Assembly (NCBI GenBank): GCA_900322135.1
Contig: ONYP01000004.1
Span: 1-64,000 of the forward strand
Length of the DNA: 64,000 bases
From: an uncultured Prevotellaceae bacterium
GTDB lineage: Bacteria; Bacteroidota; Bacteroidia; Bacteroidales; Muribaculaceae
Direction of reading: 5' to 3'
In this document: in pieces, positions 18,260-27,791 of the stretch
Position numbering within the stretch: position 1 is the stretch's first letter
How the letters are laid out: every line of letters begins with the position of its first letter
Translations under genes and position numbers: made by a program
Notes under the pieces: generated by a model
The model's database searches: none
Seen by the model: the letters and a program-made list of their open reading frames with translations, nothing else
What the model was told of the DNA's origin: nothing

Positions 18260-18441
18260 ATTATTGTCCGGCAAAATGAGAATTGCACTCATTCACCGCC
18301 ATGTCGAATCTAAAATATTGATGTAATAAACCTGGTCAGCGGGATCGGAATCAGTCCCGCTGTGTCCATGTCGTGTGGGCTATATCATACCCAAAGCAGT
18401 TTTTTTTTGTAAAAACGGGCTTATGGTAAGAAATAAATGAG

Positions 18442-18449
18442 TACTTTTG
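18442..18449 (+). promoter_or_regulatory. -7 element (TACTTTTG) of the 18498 gene
   Basis: TAnnTTTG match about 50 bp upstream of the ATG; no well-placed -33. Confidence 0.5.
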
Positions 18450-18497
18450 TGCTCACATTATTAGATAGATAAAGAACAAACTAATAGATTGGATTGT

Positions 18498-19691
18498 ATG
18501 AAAAAGATATTAGCCCTCGTCTGTGCTTGTGCAGGTCTGCTGGCCTATGGTGCCGGCACTGTGACTGGCAACAAGATCAGCCTGTTCAATGTGTACGACT
18601 TGACCCAGCACCCCAACGGCACCGTCACGGTGTCGCCCCATGACCCCTTTGATCAGGGTGGTTGGAGTGCAAGCATCATCCAAGGGGGAGCCAGCGGTGA
18701 GTTGACCTTTGCCAACGGTTTCACGATGTATGAGTGTCCCCAGTCGTTCAAGGTGAATTATACAACCGGCAAGGTGACGCTCGAGGTGACCGGCCAGCCG
18801 TTCTACACCCGTGAGGGTCACGAGAGTTCGACCAGCGGTGCTGTGACCACGACCGTCGACAGCACGATGGCCTACTACTTTGTCAACGAGGACTGGCTGG
18901 TGGGCAGCGGCGCTATGGCCGATGTCACCGGCAACATCCTGACTGATGGCTCAATCGTTATCGAGGGCGGCTTCGGCTACTATATCGAGAAGGTGAAGAC
19001 CACGACCATGAGCACTCCCAGCACCGTGTTGATGCAGACGAGTGACACCACCCACATCTCGTCGCCGCTGTTCCGCAACGCGCGCCTGCTCACCCCTAAC
19101 GGTGTGCACGAGTATACCGACGAGATCGACGGCACTCCCCACGCTGTGGATGTGTACATCAGCCAGCAGGACGAGACTGTCACCGTTGTGAACCTCTTCG
19201 GGATGGGCAGCCCCTCAAACTACATGACGCTCTCCTATGACGGCACGATGAGCTTCCCCGCTCAGACCATTCGCGATATCAGTGATGTCGAGAATCCCGG
19301 CGGTAACGGCGTGTGGACCAACCAGAGCGCCGACGGCACCCCCGGCAATGTGGGCAATGTGACGAGCCAGGCCATCACTTGGGGCCTGACCGTGCCGACC
19401 GACGGCAACGACCTGTGGTGGGGCTTTGACAACAACCGCCTGTACTACAGCGACGGTACCACCTTTGTGCTGCCCGGTGATCCCAGCGCCTTTATCCGCG
19501 GCGATGTGGACGGCAATGGCGATGTGGACATCAACGATGTGACGCTCTTGATTGATGTCGTGCTGGGCAAGGATGTGGTTTATGATGCCAACGCCGCCGA
19601 CTGCAATGTCGAGAATGGTAACGACAGCATCGACATCAATGATGTCACTGCCCTCATCAACCGCGTCCTCACTGGTAGCTGGTCGAGCTGA
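18498..19691 (+). CDS. Secreted protein with C-terminal dockerin-like module
   Basis: A 397-residue protein starting at ATG 18498 (an in-frame TTG nine bases upstream is less likely). Signal peptide MKKILALVCACAGLLAYGAG, then an unrecognised beta-rich region. From about residue 335 there is a dockerin-like pair (DVDGNGDVDINDV and SIDINDVTALINRVLTG). The tail closely resembles that of the 16412 protein (IDVVLGKDV, RVLTG.W), so the two genes are related. Function unknown; exported. Confidence 0.8.
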   Translation: MKKILALVCACAGLLAYGAGTVTGNKISLFNVYDLTQHPNGTVTVSPHDPFDQGGWSASIIQGGASGELTFANGFTMYECPQSFKVNYTTGKVTLEVTGQPFYTREGHESSTSGAVTTTVDSTMAYYFVNEDWLVGSGAMADVTGNILTDGSIVIEGGFGYYIEKVKTTTMSTPSTVLMQTSDTTHISSPLFRNARLLTPNGVHEYTDEIDGTPHAVDVYISQQDETVTVVNLFGMGSPSNYMTLSYDGTMSFPAQTIRDISDVENPGGNGVWTNQSADGTPGNVGNVTSQAITWGLTVPTDGNDLWWGFDNNRLYYSDGTTFVLPGDPSAFIRGDVDGNGDVDINDVTLLIDVVLGKDVVYDANAADCNVENGNDSIDINDVTALINRVLTGSWSS

Positions 19692-19719
19692 TACCGCATT
19701 TTTCATCCGCGTAATAACC

Positions 19720-19755
19720 GCAGGGGCCCTCGACTGGGCCCCTGCAGTTTTTGTA
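19720..19755 (+). terminator. Rho-independent terminator
   Basis: A perfect 10-bp stem (GCAGGGGCCC, 19720-19729, with 19736-19745) followed by AGTTTTT. Confidence 0.9.
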
Positions 19756-19861
19756 ACCTGGCGGCGCCATGTCCTGGACTGTGCTTTTTGTGCTTGCGTG
19801 CGTCGGCAGCGGGTGGGTACCTTTGCCGTCGATATTTGTTCACACATTATATATATTTACC

Positions 19862-21865
19862 ATGAAGAAACACCAGACATTGAGAGAGACCCGGATTGTT
19901 CCCCGGGCTATGGTGCCGCTTGCCAATGGCGAGTCGGCACGCTGTGGCGAGGCTGCCGACGCACTGAACCTGCGCCAGTGTGAGCACTCGCTGCAAGTGA
20001 CAGGCGCACCCGCGGCCATGGGTGCCATTGCTGCCGGCGACCGCCTGCTGCTGATGGCCGAAGGCCATTGCGTGACCTGTAACGGCCAGGCCGTGAAGAT
20101 TGATGGCCAGGTTGTCGCTACCGTCATGGGCGCGATTGTCAATGCCCACCTTGTGGGTGGATTGCTGGTCGTGGTGGGTGAGAGGGGAATGACCTATCTT
20201 GCCTGCAGCGAGGGCGTGTGGACCGTGCTCGACCCCGCCGATGCCGTGCCGTCCCTGGCATTCACAGCCAGGACGGTATCGAGTAGCACCGACATTGACG
20301 CCTACACCTTTGCCGAACCCTACAGCCAGTGGCGCGCCCCGCTGGCGAGTGCCGACCGCATTGCCCTGTCGGCCATGCTGCGCACGGCATGGAGTGGCCT
20401 CACTGCCGATGCCGCTGCCGAGGGGCTGCACAGTGCCCCGATGCTCGTGCGCTGGGCGGTGCGCCTTCACGACGACAGTTACCTGTGGATGAGCGAACCC
20501 GTGCGTGTGGGTGATGCCGCTCTTGCCAATGCCGACCGCATCGAGGCCATGGTGACAACGGGCGGGGGAAAATTCACCGGCACCGAGGCGACGACGCTCA
20601 CCTTGACACACTACAACTTGGAATTGACGGTGACACAGGGCATCTCGGCATCGTGGCTGCCGTTGGTGAAGAGCATTGATGTGCTGGCCACCCCCGAGGC
20701 GCAGTTGCTCACATCGAGCCGTGGGCTGGACTACCGATGCCTGACGCGTACCACAGGGGGACGCGAGTATGTCCTCGAGATGGGGCTGTCGCGCCGCAGT
20801 GCCGCCGCTATCGCTTCGCAACTCGCCTCCTCGTCGTGGCAACTCATCGCGACGGCCCCAGCCTCGGCACTCGTCGATGCCGCTGACTTCGCTCCGCCAC
20901 TCTTGCCGCTGACGATGACCAATACACAGTGTGCCGCCGTGGGAGGGATGGGACGGTTGCAGGACATCGTGTGTTCAGCTTGTGCTGGCGGACGCCTGTA
21001 TTGCTGCACCGCTGGCGGCGATGTAGTCGCGTCGGCCCCGGGCAATGCGCTGGTGGTGTCTCACCGTCGCGCCGTGCTGGGTGCTGTGCCGTTGGCGATG
21101 TCGGTGGTGACCAAGCCGTTGTATTCGGGCGGCTTTGGGCGTTATCCCGTGTATGTGTTCACCGGCGACGGCATCCATGCCATCCCGCAGAGCAGCACGG
21201 GAGCCCTGGGCGAGGCAAGACTGGTGGACCGTACCGTCATCGCTCCCGATGTGGCTCCCGTCGAGGGAGGCCGCTGCATCTGGTTCGTTTCGCGCCACCG
21301 TCACCTGTGCCGACTGAGCGGGGCGCTGGTGGATGTGCGTCTGCGTGCTGTGGACTGCGCGGCGATGGCATGGTGCAATGCCTATGGCGAGCTGTGGATG
21401 TTGCCGCGCCAGGGCTTGCCGGCAGTGATGATGGATGATGGCACCCTGAGCCGCCGCACCGTCGAGGCGTTCCAACTCTACAGTGATCCGCAACACGCCC
21501 TAGCCGTGACACCCACCGGCACCCTGCTCGACCTGGAGCATGAGGGGGCCGCAACGATGGCTGTGGGCTGGCGCACCCATCCCATTGCCCTCGATGGGCT
21601 GATGGCGCGAGCCGTCATGCGGGTGGTGTGGCACCTGATGAGCGGCAACGCCTCGCTTGAACTGTGTGTTACCGGCCAGCGCGGCATCATGGCACAGGAC
21701 AGTCCCGTGGGCCGCACTGTCGTGGACGGTGCCATCGACCAGCCTCTGGCGGCTCCCGTCATAGCCGTCCAGGCACGCACCGTCAGGCTCGAGATGACCG
21801 GCACCGCCACGAGCGGCACCCTGCTGCTGCCCCCAGTCATCTATCACACCACCCCTAACCCCTAA
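19862..21865 (+). CDS. Large protein paired with a terminase, probably phage-derived structural protein
   Basis: A 667-residue protein from ATG 19862 (MKKHQTLRETRIV). An upstream in-frame ATG at 19769 would add a spurious hydrophobic extension. It has no signal peptide or membrane segment and has repeated short beta-type blades with GD/GG turns (for example YVFTGDGIHAIP), which could form a propeller. It sits 31 bp upstream of a terminase large subunit gene and in the same direction. I infer a phage head-tail or DNA-stabilisation type protein, but no family is recognised with certainty. Codon use and GC resemble the host. Confidence 0.5.
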   Translation: MKKHQTLRETRIVPRAMVPLANGESARCGEAADALNLRQCEHSLQVTGAPAAMGAIAAGDRLLLMAEGHCVTCNGQAVKIDGQVVATVMGAIVNAHLVGGLLVVVGERGMTYLACSEGVWTVLDPADAVPSLAFTARTVSSSTDIDAYTFAEPYSQWRAPLASADRIALSAMLRTAWSGLTADAAAEGLHSAPMLVRWAVRLHDDSYLWMSEPVRVGDAALANADRIEAMVTTGGGKFTGTEATTLTLTHYNLELTVTQGISASWLPLVKSIDVLATPEAQLLTSSRGLDYRCLTRTTGGREYVLEMGLSRRSAAAIASQLASSSWQLIATAPASALVDAADFAPPLLPLTMTNTQCAAVGGMGRLQDIVCSACAGGRLYCCTAGGDVVASAPGNALVVSHRRAVLGAVPLAMSVVTKPLYSGGFGRYPVYVFTGDGIHAIPQSSTGALGEARLVDRTVIAPDVAPVEGGRCIWFVSRHRHLCRLSGALVDVRLRAVDCAAMAWCNAYGELWMLPRQGLPAVMMDDGTLSRRTVEAFQLYSDPQHALAVTPTGTLLDLEHEGAATMAVGWRTHPIALDGLMARAVMRVVWHLMSGNASLELCVTGQRGIMAQDSPVGRTVVDGAIDQPLAAPVIAVQARTVRLEMTGTATSGTLLLPPVIYHTTPNP

Positions 21866-21895
21866 CTCCTAACTCCTAACTCCTAACTCCTAACT
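21854..21895 (+). repeat. Heptanucleotide tract (CTAACTC)n
   Basis: About six copies of CTAACYC lie between the two phage-like genes, ending 1 bp before the terminase start codon. The heptamer resembles the TTAACCT tracts of the intergenic repeats, here without the GCGAGC box. It may place repeats in the ribosome-binding region. Confidence 0.75.
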
Positions 21896-21896
21896 T

Positions 21897-23786
21897 ATGA
21901 ACCCCACATTACATAATATAGAGGACATCCTTGTCGAGAACGAGCGGCGCAAGGCAGTGTCGGCCCCCAGCCATTATGACCCGCTCACGGGGGCGGGATG
22001 CTGGGGTGACCGTGTCGAGGCTGGTGGCAGCCGCATTCCGCGCGAGGTGCTTGCCCGGTGTCCCGACTACCTGTCCCTGACGCCCCTGCAACGGGAGCAG
22101 CAGCGCATCCATGACGATTTTGAGTTCTGGTGTGCCCGTTGCGTGACCATCAAGGACAAACTGAGCGGACGCAATGTGCCGCTGGTGCTCAACCGCCCGC
22201 AGCGCCGCCTGCTGGGCGTCATGGAGAACCAGCGCATGGCGGGGCAGCCGGTGCGCATCATCCTGTTGAAGGCGAGGCAGTGGGGCGGCTCGACACTGGT
22301 GCAGATGTACCTGGCATGGATGCAGCTGGTGCGTCACAAGGGGTGGAACAGCCTCATCTGTGGCCACCTGCACGCCACGAGCAAGAGCATCAAGCGCATG
22401 TATAACCTGCTGCTGCGCCACTATCCCCGTGAACTGTGGCCCGAGGGTGACCAGGTATCCCGTTTTGCCAAACTTGAGGGTCAGCCCAATGTGCAGCAGA
22501 TTGCCGAGCGCGAGTGCCTGGTGCTCATGGGCAGCTCCCGCAGCGAGGACGCCGTGCGTGGCTATGATATCGCGATGGCCCACCTGAGCGAGGTGGCGTT
22601 CTGGCAGTCGAGTGCGATGCACAGCCCCGACGAGGTGGTGCGCAGCGTGTGCGGTAGCATCGCCCTGGAGCCCGAGACTGTCATCGTGCTGGAGTCCACG
22701 GCTAACGGCGTGGGCGACTACTTCCACGACGAGTGGCTGCGCGCCCAGATGGGACGCAGCGACAAGGTGCCGGTGTTTGTGCCCTGGCACGAAATCGGCA
22801 TTTACACCCTTGATGTTGACGACCCGATGGCGTTGTGGCAGGAGATGGACGACTATGAGCGGGAGTTGTGGAATGACGGATGCACACTGGAACAGGTCAA
22901 CTGGTATCACCACAAGCGCCGTGAATACCGCCGCCACGAGATGATGATGGCCGAGTACCCCACGAGCGACAGCGAAGCGTTTGCCACGAGCGGGCACAAT
23001 CCGTTCCCGCGCGAGCATCTGGATAACCTGGAACAGGGGTGCTCGCGCCAGCCGGTCCTCGTGGGGGATATCCAGGCCGACGGGATGAGCGGGGAGCAGG
23101 CCAAGAGCAACATCCACCTGGTACAAGCATCTAACGGGCTGCTCAAGGTGTGGGACCTGCCTGAGGAGAACATGCCGGTCAAGACGCGCTACATGGTGGT
23201 CGTGGATGTGGGCGGCCGTTCCGACAACAGCGACTACTCGGTCATTGCCGTGTGGCGGATGAGAAGCCCTGACCGCAAGGCGGCCATCGTAGCGCAATGG
23301 CGAGGGCACATCGACCATGACGAGCTGGCATGGAAGGCGATGCAACTGGCCAAATACTACAACAACGCGGTGCTGGTCGTGGAGAGCAACACGCTCACCA
23401 ACGAGGCGGCGCGTGCCGGCGAGAGCGACTACATCCTGGAGCAGGTAAACCGGGTCTATGGCTGCGTCTACCAGCGGGCACCTCGCAAGTTTGGCTTCCA
23501 CACCAATGTCAAGACCAAGGGCAAGGCCGTGGCGGCACTCATTGCAGCGCTGCGCGACGGCAACTATGTCGAGCGTGACCAGGATGCGGTAAACGAGATG
23601 CGCTTCTATGAGGAACACAATGGGCGCTACGGTGCCAGGAAAGGCAAGCACGACGACATCTTGATGACGCGCGCCATCGGGCTGTACCTGATGGACGACA
23701 AGCGTGTCAATCCCGACAACGCCACGCCCGACCGTTCTCTGGCCAATGACCAGTGGCAGGTCCAGCACATGCCACCTCGCTGCTAG
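21897..23786 (+). CDS. Terminase large subunit-like protein (phage DNA packaging ATPase/nuclease)
   Basis: A 629-residue protein with terminase features. There is an N-terminal ATPase with a Walker-A-like LLKARQWGGSTL motif (about residue 120) and a Walker-B/C region around AMAHLSEVAFWQS and ESTANGVGD. The C-terminal RNase-H-like nuclease has a first acidic residue in VVDVGGRSDNSDYSV and a downstream KHDD (about residue 585). Both domains look intact. TerL packages DNA into phage heads. No small terminase, portal, capsid or integrase genes adjoin it, so this is an isolated prophage remnant or a domesticated pair. Confidence 0.85.
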   Translation: MNPTLHNIEDILVENERRKAVSAPSHYDPLTGAGCWGDRVEAGGSRIPREVLARCPDYLSLTPLQREQQRIHDDFEFWCARCVTIKDKLSGRNVPLVLNRPQRRLLGVMENQRMAGQPVRIILLKARQWGGSTLVQMYLAWMQLVRHKGWNSLICGHLHATSKSIKRMYNLLLRHYPRELWPEGDQVSRFAKLEGQPNVQQIAERECLVLMGSSRSEDAVRGYDIAMAHLSEVAFWQSSAMHSPDEVVRSVCGSIALEPETVIVLESTANGVGDYFHDEWLRAQMGRSDKVPVFVPWHEIGIYTLDVDDPMALWQEMDDYERELWNDGCTLEQVNWYHHKRREYRRHEMMMAEYPTSDSEAFATSGHNPFPREHLDNLEQGCSRQPVLVGDIQADGMSGEQAKSNIHLVQASNGLLKVWDLPEENMPVKTRYMVVVDVGGRSDNSDYSVIAVWRMRSPDRKAAIVAQWRGHIDHDELAWKAMQLAKYYNNAVLVVESNTLTNEAARAGESDYILEQVNRVYGCVYQRAPRKFGFHTNVKTKGKAVAALIAALRDGNYVERDQDAVNEMRFYEEHNGRYGARKGKHDDILMTRAIGLYLMDDKRVNPDNATPDRSLANDQWQVQHMPPRC

Positions 23787-23836
23787 CGACCCCGCACTGC
23801 CGGCTCGCGAGCCCGGCCATTTGTTTGTTTTTTGTC

Positions 23837-23862
23837 TTCGAATTAAGCTAATTAAATGGGGC
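23837..23862 (+). repeat. Partial intergenic repeat (AT box only)
   Basis: TTCGAATTAAGCTAATTA followed by AATGGGG matches the left module of the repeat units at 12201 and 56061. The hairpin, heptad tract and box are missing. Confidence 0.5.
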
Positions 23863-23936
23863 TTCGCAATGATGCCAATCGGATTCGACAGTCGTTGTCT
23901 CAACCCATCAGACGGGGTGTGTTGTATTGTTGTTAT

Positions 23937-23976
23937 AAAAAAAACCGTGGGCCCATTGGGCTCACGGTTTTTTATC
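23937..23976. terminator. Bidirectional terminator
   Basis: An 8-bp AAACCGTG/CACGGTTT stem plus an inner GCCC/GGGC stem, flanked by A-run and T-run. It serves the minus-strand 23999 gene and perhaps the terminase transcript. Confidence 0.85.
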
Positions 23977-23998
23977 TTATCAAATTAAGAATAATTTC

Positions 23999-24958
23999 TT
24001 ACTTGATCACCTTGCAGGTGCTGGTGGTACCATCGTTGTAGGTGGTCACCTTGATGTTAACACCGTCGAAGGGAACATTGCTCTCCATACCGGCTACATT
24101 GTAGTACTTCACATTGTTGATGGTCTTCTCGCTCAGGTTCTCAATAACACTGCTGCTGCCGTAAACATCAACGCGGTTGTAGTACTGGAAGCGCTGGGTC
24201 TCGTTGTTGCCACCCTCGCCATAGATGAAGCGATACTCGTTGGGCTCCCACTGGGGATCAGCGGTGAAGGCCTCACGGAAACCGAACTCCTGGTTGGCGA
24301 TAATCATGTCGTTCAGGTGACCCTCAACCTCGTTCTGGTTGTTGTTCTGCAGATAGATAGCTACCAGGGGAGCATCGTCCTTCTTCAGGGCGCCGTTCTC
24401 GCGGTACATCTTGGCATTCTTGCTGCTGAAGTGGGTACCATTGTTGGCCTTGTTGGAGATAATCATGGTGTAAACGCGGTACTCGATGCCGTCGATAACC
24501 TTGTTAGCCTTGGGACCAAAGCTGAACTCAGCGCTGTTGGGCATGCGGTTACCCTGCTCATAGGCTACCAGGTCACCATCCTCGTTCTCGATCTCTACCA
24601 TCTCGATGGAAGTGGGCAGATAGATGTCGCACTGTACCGAGTTGTAAGTGATCTCGTTGTAGGGCTCAGCGTTGTTGGCGATCAGGGTGGGAGTCAGAGC
24701 CTGAACCTTCTCGTTCAGATAAATCTGGTCGTCATCGAGCCACAGCCAAACGGTTTGGGGAGTACCATTCTGGAAAGTAACGCAGTTGTCCTTGAGGCCC
24801 TCACCACGAACGAACAGGTGGTCAAGGGTGGTCTGGCCGATCGTTGCGGGAGAACCATCGGGCAGGGTTGCGTACTCGCCATTGCTCTTGTCATCGGCAA
24901 AAGCGCTCAGGCTCAGCGATGCTGCGGCGGCAATAAGAAGTAAATTTTTAATCTTCAT
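23999..24958 (-). CDS. Secreted protein of unknown function with shared C-terminal motif
   Basis: A 319-residue protein from ATG 24958 (MKIKNLLLIAAAASLSLSAFA signal peptide). The body is unrecognised and aspartate/asparagine-rich. The C-terminus (VKYYNVAGMESNVPFDG followed by VTTYNDGTTSTCKVIK) matches the tails of the 7879 and 33697 proteins, although the rest does not. This supports a transferable C-terminal module. Function unknown. Confidence 0.75.
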   Translation of the reverse strand: MKIKNLLLIAAAASLSLSAFADDKSNGEYATLPDGSPATIGQTTLDHLFVRGEGLKDNCVTFQNGTPQTVWLWLDDDQIYLNEKVQALTPTLIANNAEPYNEITYNSVQCDIYLPTSIEMVEIENEDGDLVAYEQGNRMPNSAEFSFGPKANKVIDGIEYRVYTMIISNKANNGTHFSSKNAKMYRENGALKKDDAPLVAIYLQNNNQNEVEGHLNDMIIANQEFGFREAFTADPQWEPNEYRFIYGEGGNNETQRFQYYNRVDVYGSSSVIENLSEKTINNVKYYNVAGMESNVPFDGVNIKVTTYNDGTTSTCKVIK

Positions 24959-25334
24959 AATTAAATGAGTTAAATTGTTAGTAATAATGTTAATTAATAT
25001 TTTTAGTTTTTGCTGTTCTTGTCTGTTTGCTTCCATCGCCCACCGTGAGGTATCGCGGCGTGTAGCTAGAAATCATAATAAATCACTGAAAATGAGAAAA
25101 CTACACAATTGATGCGCAATTCTTCCCGCTTTTCAGACTACAATATTACGAACTTTTTTTGAACTGGCAAAATTTTTTTGAAAAATCGAAGAAAAAACTA
25201 TTAACAAAGCTTCTTGGGCCGAGGGCTGAAAACCTCGGAAAGTTGCCTCAGTCGTTTGTACCATCCGGGCCGTGCTGCGGGCCGGATTTTGGGGATGCGC
25301 ATCTGTGGGCGCTGCGTGCCGAAGGTCTTCTTGA
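24959..25334. other. Intergenic region without recognised gene
   Basis: Divergent or leader DNA upstream of the 24958 gene. No convincing TAnnTTTG element was found on the minus strand. A GC-rich imperfect hairpin lies near 25263-25290 (ATCCGG/CGGAT). Nothing else identified. Confidence 0.4.
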
Positions 25335-26207
25335 TCATTGTTGAGCGGGGGTTGGGGTGGCGTCGCGGCGCATCGGCAGGGTGTAGTATATTCCCATCGA
25401 GAATCCCAGCGAACTGCCGCGTGGGCCGTAGCCGGGAATGAACCATGGGCGCGAATGCTCGTTCTTGCCGTAATTGAAGATGCCGTGGTAACGGATCATC
25501 CAGCCCATCGACAGGGAACCCCACAGCTTCACCTTGAGGCCCGCGCCGCCCTCGCCCCACAGGGCATGGGAGTGCTCGCCTTGCAGGTCAAAGGTGGCGT
25601 CCTCCTGCCAGTAGGAGTTGACATAGTGGGCACCGGTGACATCGTAGCTGAATGGACTATAGCCCAGACGGATACCCAGAAATACCTGATAATCAGGGCT
25701 GTTCTTGAACAGGAAGTTGTAGTTGACACCCACCTTGAAGTAGGGCGACGGCTTGCCCTTGTAGGTGAAGTTCATGTCGTCGGGCGTCGTCTTGGCCCAC
25801 CCCAGGCCCAACTCGGCGGTGGGCTGCAGGCGGTTCCACATGTTGAGGGTGACATTGACATCGGCGCTGGCATAGGTCTGGCCGAATGCCATGAACAGGG
25901 GCTCGGCAAAGTTCAGCCCGACTGAGAGGTCGGTCAGGCGGGGGTAGCGCTTGTAGACACGGCGCAGGGAGTCCTTGCGGGCTTCCTCGACGGCCTTAGC
26001 GCTGTCGCCGCTGATGTATTGCTGGATGATTTTTTCGTCGGTGCCCTTGGGCGGCGGCTTCACCTGATTGGTCTCGGGCTTGACGGGCGTGACATGACGC
26101 TTGTCGGGCTCCTGAGCCGTTGAGCCCAGTGCAATGATGAGCACCAGGGCCAGCATGGTGATGGTCCTGAGCGGTGATGGCAATGTGTTGTCGGTCAAGC
26201 GTTTCAT
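25335..26207 (-). CDS. DUF6048-like outer-membrane protein
   Basis: A 290-residue protein from ATG 26207 (MKRLTDNTLPSPLRTITMLALVLIIALGSTAQ signal region). A proline/lysine linker (ETNQVKPPPKG) precedes an outer-membrane barrel-like domain. Its start overlaps the stop of the 26204 gene by 4 bp. The pair, together with the upstream glycosyltransferase, matches a conserved Bacteroidales order (DUF6452 then DUF6048), as I recall it. Function unknown, likely cell envelope. Confidence 0.75.
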   Translation of the reverse strand: MKRLTDNTLPSPLRTITMLALVLIIALGSTAQEPDKRHVTPVKPETNQVKPPPKGTDEKIIQQYISGDSAKAVEEARKDSLRRVYKRYPRLTDLSVGLNFAEPLFMAFGQTYASADVNVTLNMWNRLQPTAELGLGWAKTTPDDMNFTYKGKPSPYFKVGVNYNFLFKNSPDYQVFLGIRLGYSPFSYDVTGAHYVNSYWQEDATFDLQGEHSHALWGEGGAGLKVKLWGSLSMGWMIRYHGIFNYGKNEHSRPWFIPGYGPRGSSLGFSMGIYYTLPMRRDATPTPAQQ

Positions 26208-26692
26208 TGTGAGAAGTCGGTGAAATAGATGCGCAAGGCGGGCACGCGTGCGTTGGTGACATGGGGAGTAATCACCACCACCGAGTCGATGCCGTGGCAG
26301 GTGTGGACGATGTCGGTGATGTCGAAGTTGTACATCGCGCCGCACTCAATAGAGTGGAAATAAGGCACGACCTTGTAACTCAGCGTGATAGTGTCGCCCA
26401 CTATCAACTCACTGGAGCTTGAGGTGAATGTGCGCCACATGGCGTAGCTGGTCGTTGTCGTCGTGGCGCGCAGGGGCAGGTAGGCTTCTTTGAGCGACTC
26501 CTCGTCGGCCAACAGGCTGTCGCCCGGCACCCCGATGCCCATGATGGACAACGCTGGAATGGACTGCTGCGTGCCGTTGATGTAGAATGCCGCCAGCGGC
26601 AGGCTGCTGCCGTTGTCATGGCAACTGTCGTTGCTGCACGCGGCAAGTGTCAGCACGAGGGCAATAACGGCTATGGGCGTCAGGCGGGTCAT
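26204..26692 (-). CDS. DUF6452-like lipoprotein
   Basis: A 162-residue protein with a lipobox (LTLAACSND). The short beta-rich domain carries conserved YLPL and Y...C....F cysteine-containing segments (HSIECGAMYNFDI). It overlaps both the preceding glycosyltransferase stop and the following DUF6048-like start by 4 bp, so the three are translationally coupled. Function unknown. Confidence 0.72.
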   Translation of the reverse strand: MTRLTPIAVIALVLTLAACSNDSCHDNGSSLPLAAFYINGTQQSIPALSIMGIGVPGDSLLADEESLKEAYLPLRATTTTTSYAMWRTFTSSSSELIVGDTITLSYKVVPYFHSIECGAMYNFDITDIVHTCHGIDSVVVITPHVTNARVPALRIYFTDFSQ

Positions 26693-27732
26693 GCTGTGGG
26701 AACGGTGACTTGCTCGCGGGCGACGGGCGCGGTTATCGGCTCGTCGACATGCTCACGGGAGGGCAGGGCAGGGGCGTCGGCCATGACTTCCTCGTTGATC
26801 TCGTAGTGGTTGCGGTCGTTGCTGTGGCGGATGATGAGTTCGCCCAGGAAACCGGTGAGAAACAGCTGGGTGCCCAGAATCATCGATGTCAACGACAGGT
26901 AGAAGTAGGGCGATTCGGTCACCAGACGGTAACTGTTGCCGCTATACATATTATAAAGCTTGAGGCCACCCACCACAATCACGGCAATGAAACCCAGCAG
27001 AAACATCAGGCTGCCCAGCAGGCCGAAGAAGTGCATCGGCTTGACGCCGAACTTGGCCTGGAACCACAGGGTTACCAGGTCCAGGTAGCCGTTGACAAAG
27101 CGGTCCAGACCGAACTTGGTTGAGCCGTATTTGCGGGCCTGGTGCTTCACTTCCTTCTCACCGATGCGGGTGAAGCCGGCGTTTTTGGCCAGATAGGGCA
27201 CATAGCGGTGCATGTCGCCATACACCTCGATGTGCTTCACTACCTCACGGCGATAGGCCTTCAGGCCGCAGTTGAAGTCGTGCAGGTTGTGGATGCCGCT
27301 CACGCGACGCGCCGTGGCGTTGAACAGCTTGGTGGGTATTGTCTTGCTCAACGGGTCATAGCGTTTCTTCTTCCAGCCGCTCACCAGGTCATAGCCCTCG
27401 TCGGTGATCATGTGGTAGAGTGCGGGAATCTCGTCGGGGCTGTCCTGCAGGTCGGCGTCCATGGTGATGATGACATTGCCCTGTGCCCGCTCGAACCCAG
27501 TGTTGAGCGCCGGCGACTTGCCGTAGTTGCGCCTGAAGGAGATTCCCTTCAAGCGCGGATTCCTGTCGTGCAGACCCTTGATGACCTGCCAGGAGCCGTC
27601 GGTGCTGCCGTCGTTGATGAACAGCACCTCATAGGAGAAACCGTTCTCCTCCATGACACGCTCAATCCACTCCGCCAATTCGGGGAGCGACTCGGCCTCG
27701 TTAAACAAGGGTACTACTACTGAAATGTCCAT
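26689..27732 (-). CDS. Polyprenol-phosphate family 2 glycosyltransferase
   Basis: A 347-residue protein. The GT-A domain (residues 1-230) has VVPLFNEAESLPEL, the NDGSTDGS motif and the DADLQD metal-binding site. Two C-terminal membrane helices follow (about 235-262 and 275-305), like dolichol-phosphate mannosyltransferase or GtrB relatives. It transfers a sugar from a nucleotide donor to a lipid carrier on the cytoplasmic membrane. First gene of the operon with the two envelope proteins downstream; the DUF4199 gene upstream is on the same strand. Confidence 0.9.
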   Translation of the reverse strand: MDISVVVPLFNEAESLPELAEWIERVMEENGFSYEVLFINDGSTDGSWQVIKGLHDRNPRLKGISFRRNYGKSPALNTGFERAQGNVIITMDADLQDSPDEIPALYHMITDEGYDLVSGWKKKRYDPLSKTIPTKLFNATARRVSGIHNLHDFNCGLKAYRREVVKHIEVYGDMHRYVPYLAKNAGFTRIGEKEVKHQARKYGSTKFGLDRFVNGYLDLVTLWFQAKFGVKPMHFFGLLGSLMFLLGFIAVIVVGGLKLYNMYSGNSYRLVTESPYFYLSLTSMILGTQLFLTGFLGELIIRHSNDRNHYEINEEVMADAPALPSREHVDEPITAPVAREQVTVPTA

Positions 27733-27791
27733 ATAGCGTTAAGATAAAATGATAATCAATTAGTGTTGTCATAAACGGCTCCAGCAGCTGG

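Noticed and set aside
21909..23903. Open frame of over 600 codons antisense to the terminase gene
   Set aside because: It is a shadow of GC-rich codons. It has repetitive His/Val/Arg composition, no start context and no motif, while the plus strand encodes a clear terminase.
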